This document shows, in pieces, positions 56,156-64,000 of a stretch of DNA of 64,000 nt (within the stretch, counting starts at the first letter, position 1; each line of letters starts with the position of its first letter). The stretch is taken from contig JAHLJT010009355.1 of NCBI GenBank assembly GCA_031308135.1, positions 6,013,217 to 6,077,216 of the forward strand, in the 5' to 3' direction. Under the pieces are notes generated by a model. It did no database searches and was not told the DNA's origin. It was given only the letters and a program-made list of their open reading frames with translations. The position numbers and the translations under genes are program-made. This stretch comes from Acheta domesticus. Its lineage: Eukaryota; Arthropoda; Insecta; Orthoptera; Gryllidae.

Positions 56156-59100
56156 GTCATCATCACTTATATACACGAGTGATCGAAGGACTGAAAGGTG
56201 ATGTAGGGTTCAAAGATATACGGTTACAGGCATATATTTTTACTTCAGCCTAAACCTACACGAGTTAAGTTAGTCAAGTCCTTAGGGCTGAATGGATGAG
56301 GGTGAAAAATAATGAGACTTATGAATCAAGTCAAACAGTCATGACATCCAATCACACTGTCGTGGGTTTTATTTACCGAGGAGCCCTAAATTAGCCAAGC
56401 GAGTGAGAAATGAGGTGCTGAAGAGCAGTTGGCTTTCTGTGTGACTCCCATTTTCAATGCAATTCACGTCATTATCTTGTCATCTGATCACTCATTTTGG
56501 AAAATTTGTGATGATATAATATTAATCTAAGACAACAAATAATACGAATTAATACATGAGTAAATCATTTTATCAGATGCCACGAAATTTGCAAGATATA
56601 ACATTGTGAGTTTTCTTGACCCCAAACATTTTTCAATTATATGTCTGTAAAAACTTTCCCAACTTTTTGGAGAAATTCAAGACCAGTCCCTTGCATTTAT
56701 ACAAAATGTTTTTATTCCCTGTAATCAAATTATGTCTTTCTGCATTATTTGTTTTAAATGTGGGCTTACTCTCCACAAGAAAATTCGTTTTTCTGAAACG
56801 AGATCCAGTAATACATCTGCTAGTACCAACTTGCATTTACTACTTTCAACCGGTTTATCTGTCTTTCAACTTGGTTCTGTATGATTCTGGCTCGTGATCT
56901 AGAGTTCGTTTATCAGCGCATCATTCTTCACGCTAGTTTGTTTGAAGTTTCATCCCAAGTTCTATTGACCTTCTTTATAGCCCTCCTCTTGTTTATCCCT
57001 CGCTATCGTTTACCACTTCCGGGAACTCTCGTCGAGTTAAGTGTGTTTTTATTGATCGAGGATTCCCAAACTTATTTCTTCTACTACCCCCTTCTAACAG
57101 AAAAATATTAAGTGCCATTCTATAATCTAACTTGAAACCCAAAGGCTGTAGTGACAAATTTAGGTTCACTATTTTAATTTGTCTTATTACTTTAAAAAAA
57201 TGTCCCTTTAAACAATGCTAACATAAAACATATCATACTAAAAATGGATTATAATTCGGAATCATCGGTAATTTCCAAAAAAAATACAATTTTTGGTGCA
57301 AGAATAGAATGATACTACTTTTCAATACAACTTTCAATGTCGAATTAAACATTTGTAATTTCTCAAAATTTCCTTTTCTTGAGTTGCAATGAGATCAATA
57401 CTTAAATAGCAGGTAAATAGTGTGTAAATATGTTCACGATGCATTCTTATCGTGATTTCTGAAAGCGCGTTTGCAGTAAGTAGCAGAACAGTTACGTAAC
57501 TCAGCTTTTTACTGACTGAAAACACGAAACGTTTACTTCAGCTGCTTGTACTATCATCTCACACGGTATAATAATGTGGTTTACCTGAAGACAGCACACA
57601 AAAAAGTAGTTATTGCTGGTCTTCATACTGGCAACGTAAACAAGAGAACAGAGGTTTTGGGCAAGACTTTTCCTTAAGGTGAGAAATAAGTTATGTAGCA
57701 GTGACTTGTAAACGGTTTAAGTCAAAGTGATGAGTTATCAGGACCTCAGAGGTGATCAAGAACTATACCTGCTAATAAAACATTTACTGTAGTTTAAGAT
57801 TTCTGGCTACTAGCGATACTTCCCAGAGCATACGTTCCATGCTTAAAAACAGAGTTATACTACTGTTTTCTTGGATGTTTATCGACAACCGATAGATTTC
57901 TCTTTTCCAGCGATGTAGTGGCTGATTTTGGCTATACTGTCCAGCTGTTTTCGGGCAGCGCTTTCAAGCACGTATGTACGAGAAGCTTTCAAGCACGTTT
58001 GGCTTCTTCGTTGTTCTGCTACATAGCGTAAACACGCATTAATATCGTTCACTCGTTGTTCACTTTGGTGTGTTTGCAGTTCTTCCACTGTTTCGCTATT
58101 TCAATGTCCGCTTTTGTAAGAGAAGGATGATGTCACCCGTGGCGTTTCCAACCAACTGCGTCGTTTTTGGTGGCGTGCCCGGATGTTGTTCGGCCCGGAA
58201 GCTTTGAACCAGCGTGCCTCTGCGTCATGTCGTAGCAGAACATTATGAATTACTGCAGTAGGTTATTAAACACTCGTTAGTATCAAGTGACACTGTATAA
58301 TCAACGTGTTGTTTTGCATTTTGGAATAACGTCATGATCATATGACACATTATTTTTTTTCTTTGATCTGCCTCCGTCTTCCGATAAAACGAATATTTGA
58401 CAATATAAGAAAGTGGGGGCGCTGACGTCATCGAAACTTTTCAGCACATATCGTAACGTTGGAGTTTTATACGTAGGGAGAAACTGGGTTCTCTGTTGCC
58501 TCATGTGTACAAACTCTTAACGTGAAAAAAATATTCTCCATGTTTACAAAGATGTTCTGATTCATGGCCTGAAAGATTAATGATATCTATACGCAACTGA
58601 TTACAACAAAGTCTAACATTAGAAAAGTCTCCTACTGTGTGACGTGCGAGATGGAGCTGGAATGAAAATAAACATGAAAGCAAATATCCGTGTGTTGATA
58701 TCATGCACGCTGTTTAATCTTTGATGTCGTAGTTTATAATCAACATCGATGGCATCACCTAACTGGGAAGGTCTTTTGTTTATGTGCTGTTAGCAAGGTG
58801 TTTAAGAGAAGCTTCTTGATAAGTAATTATGAGCATTAGGCAATATTTTACGTAGGTGTGTTTAATACAGTTTAGTAGTTACAATAAAATCATAGTAGGA
58901 ATTGCAAATGAAATGATAAACAACTAATATTATTTTTTAACCATTTTGTTGATTTTCATCTTCATATTTTGCTCATCGAAAGTATATGTTTCACAAACGA
59001 TATCTATTTTCCATCGTTAAATGAAATTCGTCGAATACTTTATTGGGATTAAAATGAAGAATTGTCATCCTTACTATCATCTTTTATCTCCTTAACCTTT

Positions 59101-59200
59101 CTCTTCTAACTAAAAATCTTACTTTCCAAGGTCACGATTTGAATTTATGTTTATTGTTACATCGCATAGCCATAATATTGTCTCCCGTGTTCTGTTTCAG
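56156..59200. other. Putative intron 5, right part
   Basis: AT-rich with no further exon recognised. A minus-strand frame of 69 codons (57,879-58,088) in a GC-balanced patch has no supporting signals. Confidence 0.4.
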
Positions 59201-59278
59201 CAGGCGCAAAAGATCCCCAAAGTGGTGGTTCAAGGACCTACTCCAGTGCGCGAATTAGAGCCAGAGAAGATAGTTTGA
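59201..59278 (+). CDS. Exon 6: C-terminal tail and stop codon
   Basis: A strong acceptor with pyrimidine tract (TCTCCCGTGTTCTGTTTCAG, ending 59,200) opens a frame in phase 0, matching the exit of exon 5. It encodes QAQKIPKVVV, QGPTPV and RELEPEKIV and ends in TGA (59,276-59,278). The sequence is charged and hydrophilic, as expected for a cytoplasmic tail after two membrane segments. An alternative acceptor three bases later (CAGCAG, a NAGNAG site) would drop the first Gln. Clean signals and composition make this one of the better supported exons. Confidence 0.65.
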   Translation, partial: QAQKIPKVVVQGPTPVRELEPEKIV

Positions 59279-61255
59279 AGCATCCACAGAATCCCACGCA
59301 ATCCGAATATTGTTTCGCGCTCTCCAGATCTGAACCCGAAAATTTGAAGAAAACTCCTGGATAAGTACAATTGCTCAGATGCAAGGTACCAGCTCACGTA
59401 CCCGACAGAAGGAATCGTCAAGAGTTTTCCGGAAGAGCAACCGGATCGTGTTGAAGGCGAACCATCGGGTTGATGTGGTCAGCGAGAGTCAAACGTCGGA
59501 AATGAAAAGCGTTTGTGTCGACTACCGCTGTCGCTGCGAGCGATCGAACGACAGCCTGTTATTGCTTCGCCAAAATGAACGAGCACGTGTGAGACAGAAG
59601 GAACGAGTTATTCGCGATCCAAAGAACTTCGGACCCTCTCTCCGCTCTATCCTTGCGCTGAGTGGCCGTGCGTAAATATTTTAGTCTGCAGAATCAATAA
59701 GCGTTGTGTGAGCAACCGCGAACACAGTTTCGCGCCCGTCAGGCAGGTACACTCCGCGCAACGGGCGTTCGGAGAAATGCGTATAAATATTGCACGCGCC
59801 TTACGTCCACGTGGTAAAGGCGTGGCGGTTTTTCCGCGAAAGTGGTTCCCAGCGTCGGCGAAGACGGCTGCTTCGAGGGCACAGAGCGCCTTCTGGAAAG
59901 GCGTGACTTTAGGCAGCTCCATTGCACGGGCACTTAAGCTAGAGTACACTGCGAAGAGATTCGCCGAAATATCTGGCCGTGCCGGCGCCGTGCGTGTTTG
60001 TGACATGTGGACAAGTTAAAACGTTTTCTTACGTCAGTGTGCGGCGTGTGTTTGTGCGTTGGTGTGAAGTTGGCAAATGGGTCGTCAATTACAAGAAAAC
60101 ATTTTGGAACTGTGAAGGAGGAATGAGAAGATCGTTTTGGAGTTTCACGCACTTAGTGAAACTGATGAAAGCTGTACCAATACAAAATACTGTGAGTAAA
60201 AGACAAAAACAGAAGTGGAATAATATTGATTTAGCTAGAATTTTTTATCAAGAGAACATTACCGTCTGATAACTTTTATTATTCTCTCCCAAAGATAAGA
60301 AAAATACTGTTTCTATTAAATATAAAAGATAAAAAATATTTATATATTTGAGAGTTATTTGTGATATGTGGGTGTCAACGACATCACAAAAATGTAACAT
60401 TCGTTAAAATTATATTCAACGAATGTGTGTGTGACAATTTACTTTATATTAATACATTTTCCTGTAAGTTTTTGCCACTCCATTCACTTTTTTATATCAT
60501 AATTCTTGGAAACGACACATTTATCCAAATGTGCATATAATACATCAAAACCCAAATGTTAATTTAAAACGCATTAGGTCAGGGGCATGCACATATTTGG
60601 TCCACTCGTACTGTACCTTGCCACAGGGGACAAGGCTTCTCACAGATATAATTGCGTGAGGCAAGCAAGGTAATTGAGAGCGGAAACGTCTGGTAACTCG
60701 ATAAGAGAACAACAAAGACACCTTAGTATGAATATTTGAGATTTTTTATTCCATACTGGTTCCATTGATGCATTGGATACATAAGTGCATCATAAACATG
60801 TTTGTGTCTTGGTGCAAGAAGGGACAATACCAGTATTAAAAGTTTTACAGAATGGGTGGTTTTCTTAGTGACCATCTCAGTGACAATCAAAGTGACAAAA
60901 CAATAGTAGGCCAGTGTACATCAATGGAAAATTAGGAGATTTGTGACTTTGATCTTTCTTGCACTGAAAGAAGGGGCTTTAAAGCACACATTGGCAATAC
61001 AAATAAACTCACTAAAACTGACACTGATCCTTATTGCACCAAGCCACAGATTACAATCATACATGCCATTGCAGGGCAATGACTGAAAGATGGAGGGAGG
61101 CTACCACATAAAAAGTGGTGGGAGGCACATAAATTATCCCTTCCAGGTGAACCAGATCTGAAGAGCGGTTTCACTCTGGAAAGCACTATCAAACAAAACT
61201 GTTCATTAAACAATTTTCATTAAATAAATTACATTAAACACACAATACAATAAAC
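59279..61255 (+). other. Presumed 3' untranslated region and downstream sequence
   Basis: GC-balanced to about 60,150, unlike intron sequence, then AT-rich. AATAAA signals occur at 61,002-61,007, 61,223-61,228 and 61,247-61,252, so the transcript could end there. Several 60-120-codon frames on both strands at 59,379-60,269 have no domain. A separate small gene here cannot be excluded. Confidence 0.35.
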
Positions 61256-61805
61256 ACACCCGTGAACATACACACTTAGAAAAATCGTACAATCATTAAA
61301 AGCGGCTCTTAAATGGTAAATAAATTAATTGTAATGATATGTCGTAAATAGAATATAAAAATTGATTTATGGCATATTTCATCACGAGTTCATATGGATA
61401 TCCCGAGTTCGAGAATTGAAAAGAAGAGCACATTCCAAATTGTAAACAGATTCTTCTGTGGTTCGAATTTTTTCCTTTCACTGATAAAAATAGTTGTTCG
61501 CAAGTGAGCCAAAATGTATATATAATGTTTGCAGAAGATATGAATGAACGTGGAATGTATGGACGAAGGAAATGTCTGTAAAAAAATTTAAAAAATGTGT
61601 TGGTCAATTGAACTGACTTTCTAGCTATTTCACTTCAGGCTAATCAAATCTAATTGAATATCTATCAGTAAAATATCAATTTCTAAGAAATATGGAGCAT
61701 CGAATTTACAAACATCAATATCCAACATTTTCAAATATTTTGAACGAGGTCTCGATTTTCATTTCAACGTCATCAGTCTCGGAAAGTGTCACTCATTCAT
61801 TCAAT
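61256..61805. other. AT-rich non-coding stretch
   Basis: No gene. A minus-strand 103-codon frame (61,296-61,607) is AT-rich and unsupported. Confidence 0.4.
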
Positions 61806-61807
61806 TA

Positions 61808-62318
61808 CAGTAAATTCTCATTAGCACGTGCTCGCTTAACAAGAATTTCGCCGTAGGTCGAAAAAGAAATTGGAATCCGGCAAGGAAACATAGTAATACG
61901 GATATGTGTATATACGTCTATGTAATTAAGTTTAAAATAATAAAAGGTAAGAGTATGGATGATGCTATGGCTTGGACAAAGTATTTTATTTGCTACTTAT
62001 GTCGATATTTGTTGTCGTTTGATAAAATCAATAGAATACATGCTAGTAAATTAATTTCCAGACCTATTCATGCGGCTAGTCACGAATTACATCTAACAGA
62101 AATTATAGTACCTAAAATGAGTTTGATATTTATCCAGATATGCAGTTTGATATTTATTTGTCAAAAAAACAGTAAAAACTGTATATGACGTGTGTGGAAA
62201 GAAATTTATCTGCGCACATTTTCTTGAAATTGCAAGAATAATCGGATAACGCGAATTTTTATACCACAAACACCGATTATTTTGGTCCCTGGCAATTTGT
62301 GTTAACGAGGGTTTACTG
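61808..62318. mobile_element. pogo/Tigger-like miniature element flanked by TA
   Basis: The left end CAGTAAATTCTCATTAGCAC and the complement of the right end CAGTAAACCCTCGTTAACAC form imperfect terminal inverted repeats. TA lies immediately outside both ends (61,806-61,807 and 62,319-62,320), the Tc1/mariner-superfamily target duplication. Near the right end CGGATAACGCGAA and ATTATTTTGGTCCCTGG (complement GGACC) resemble the inner ends of Tigger/pogo elements. The 511-bp interior has no transposase. Confidence 0.7.
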
Positions 62319-62607
62319 TATAACTCTTCCTGATTTGGATTAAACCACGTGCGAGTGAGAGATCGCGGAATACCTTCCGCAATGCTCATTTTACTCTTGT
62401 GCCCATGCTACCAAGCGTTTTTTGACAGGCAGTTTTTTTGGCAGGCAGTTTTTTTGGCAGGCAGTAACAGGATGCAGCTTCCGCGTGACGCCGTGTGGCG
62501 TCGTTTAGTGTCTCTCGTCGCCGAGGCCCGCGCATCTGCCATCGCTTTGCCCGCCGGCGAATCAGATACTCTTGTCCGCCGTCTGCATCGGTCCTACCAT
62601 CGGATAC
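62319..62607. other. Short GC-balanced spacer
   Basis: GGCAGGCAGTTTTTTT is tandemly repeated at about 62,425-62,465. A 97-codon plus-strand frame is present but has no further support. Confidence 0.4.
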
Positions 62608-63071
62608 CGGTCAGTACGTCTATAGAAATAAGGCCTACGTAAATACTATCTAATATTTCAGGTCTAACGACACTTGGTCTACTCTCAAAAGTCTGCATAA
62701 TAAATGTCCACACATCGCGCAAGTCTACATGAAAAAATGTCTAATGTAAGTATGTCTACATGCAGAAATGTCTATTGCCTAAATGCCTACAGGCAAAGGT
62801 GTCTACATGCAAAAATGAATATTTTAAATATGTATCATAAAAAGGATCTAAGTATGAAAAGTTTGTTATTCATATTAGTAAGTACTTTTGTTAGACTCAT
62901 TAGCTAGTCGACATATAGACCTTTAGCTGAAGACATTTTTGTTGATAGACATTTTAACTGTAGACGTTTAATCATGGACTTACTTCAGATGTAGATCGCA
63001 TTTTTATTAGACATTTTTTCTGTTCGACCTTAATACAATTAGACTTTTTTCCTGTAGACCTACTGACCTTG
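62608..63071. mobile_element. Inverted-repeat element built from ATGTCTA / TAGACAT words
   Basis: The left end contains GGTCAGTACGTCTA (62,609-62,622) and the right end TAGACCTACTGACC (63,055-63,068), an inverted pair with one mismatch. The left half is studded with AAATGTCTACATGC-like words and the right half with the complement TAGACATTT-like words, about eight to ten of each. The whole element could thus fold on itself. No coding capacity and no clear target duplication. Confidence 0.6.
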
Positions 63072-63119
63072 AAGCCTCACCCCTGTACTGGACAGACACT
63101 CTCATGATAAAGGATAGGG

Positions 63120-63731
63120 GTCGGATTCTGATGACCTAAAATTTCTTTGAAAATTACCCATAAAATGACTTGAAATAATAATAAGATGACATAAAATGAC
63201 CTAAGTTTTTAAAAAAATACTAAAAAAATTGTATGTATATGTTTATTTATTTAATGAATTTTACAATGTTAAATACAATTTATCTATATCGAATTATATT
63301 TAATATAAACTCTTTATTTCAAGAGGAAATGTAATTCATAGCCCCGATCTTCCAACCGTCAGTTTTGAAAGGTCGAAGAAGTTACCGACGATCCGTGTTA
63401 TTTTGAGAGTTCGAAAAACGGAGTCCTCTGTAGTAAATTTTTTATGAACTGATGATACAGTAAAAACTTTTGTTTTAGTGTGGCATTGTAAACCCATGAA
63501 ACATTCACTAAAAAAACGAAAAGGAAAAAAAAAGGCTTAAAAATGTCAAAAATGTCAAAAATGACGTACACCTCCAGAAAATGACCTAAAGATTGAAAAT
63601 GGCAAAAAATGACTAAAATGATCCAGTAACTAAACAGTTCTATCATCGACACGACGTGATAAACATTCATTTAAAAGTTAGCTACCTCTAGAATACACAA
63701 TGAAAATATGTCGTGCCATCAGAATCCGAGC
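63120..63731. mobile_element. Inverted-repeat element with AAAATGACCTAA words
   Basis: Bounded by TCGGATTCTGATGACC on the left and its inverse GCCATCAGAATCCGA on the right. Several AAAATGACYTAA or AAAATGTCAAA words sit near both ends, separated by an AT-rich core. It lies about 50 bp from the preceding element and shares its architecture but not its sequence. Confidence 0.6.
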
Positions 63732-64000
63732 GCTGATAATAAGTGATTAGAAGGTTGTGGTCAATGTTTAAAATGTTTTCTCACCTGTGTCCAACAGAGT
63801 GAGTGATTGTTATGGTTTTGTGTTCATTCAGAAGTTGTTCACTTCTGTTCTATGTCTTAGTGAATTCATTAAATTGATATTATAATATTTGTAATTCATT
63901 AAAATAGCTTGACCGTGACGCGTCCGGTGGATATTTCATGTTTAAAAGTTTTGTTTGCGCTTTGCAAGTTCACAATAAAAATAAATTTTAAACATATTAT
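63732..64000. other. AT-rich end of window
   Basis: No gene or repeat recognised. Confidence 0.5.

Larger units (their letters stand above)
38672..61007 (+). other. Gene model: unrecognised two-pass membrane protein, six exons
   Basis: The model joins a non-coding first exon (end 38,855), 46,839-46,994, 50,642-50,723, 53,655-53,887, 55,165-55,374 and 59,201-59,278 plus 3' untranslated sequence. Coding lengths are 89, 82, 233, 210 and 78 bases. Junction phases are 2, 0, 0 and 0. The total of 692 bases is one short of a full frame. The deficit lies in exon 4, where the coding-like frame shifts within GC homopolymers, as a single missing consensus base would cause. The product would have about 230 residues with two membrane segments near 144-163 and 167-190. 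No family was recognised. Each exon is modest evidence alone; their agreement in strand, phase and splice signals is the main support. The first exon's link and the 3' end are the least certain. Confidence 0.55.

Noticed and set aside
59379..60269. Several 60-120-codon frames on both strands after exon 6
   Set aside because: They overlap each other on opposite strands, lack domains, and lie where the 3' untranslated region of the gene model is expected.

Overview
The window looks like a stretch of a large, repeat-rich insect nuclear genome. It is AT-rich with long non-coding intervals, split exons bounded by GT/AG sites, tRNA-derived SINEs, and non-LTR retrotransposon remnants resembling the R1 and R4/Dong clades, both typical of arthropods. 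It also holds a Penelope-like GIY-YIG remnant, a pogo-like TA-flanked element and several hAT-like miniature transposons. The species cannot be fixed from the sequence; a hemimetabolous insect with a large genome (stick insect or cockroach type) would fit. No bacterial-style operon, rRNA gene, CRISPR array or stand-alone tRNA gene is visible.

Left part (1-36.7 kb): no gene can be identified with confidence. It is AT-rich sequence carrying inverted-repeat elements (2.2-2.6, 4.06-4.7, 33.2-33.6 kb), SINEs (7.5, 18.3, 20.0, 34.2, 35.4 kb), retroelement remnants (13.0, 33.7-34.2 kb), a hAT-like miniature element (28.36-28.97 kb) and strongly GC-rich tandem repeats (8.67, 16.1, 19.6, 20.6, 29.2-30.2 kb). 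Two GC islands end in good splice donors (6,022 and 16,475) and could be first exons of plus-strand genes. A run of exactly 1,000 Ns (36,768-37,767) is an assembly gap.

Right part (38-61 kb): I propose one plus-strand gene of about 20.6 kb to its stop codon, assembled by eye from splice sites and reading phase. A CpG-rich promoter with NRF1-like and CRE-like sites precedes a non-coding first exon ending at 38,855. Coding exons follow at 46,839-46,994 (start codon 46,906), 50,642-50,723, 53,655-53,887, 55,165-55,374 and 59,201-59,278 (stop). All intron phases agree (2, 0, 0, 0) if exon 4 lacks one base. The predicted product is about 230 residues: an N-terminal region, an Ala/Pro-rich low-complexity linker, two closely spaced membrane segments (about 144-163 and 167-190) and a short charged tail. 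I do not recognise the family. Its introns are nests of transposable elements, including an R4/Dong-like LINE lying between TAA-type microsatellites, an RT fragment, SINEs and a 258-bp hairpin directly upstream of exon 4.

Far right (61.8-63.7 kb): three terminal-inverted-repeat elements follow each other. Two of them, with the elements at 28.4 and 55.5 kb, share an unusual architecture: terminal inverted repeats enclosing arrays of a short degenerate word. This is the most distinctive structural theme of the window.
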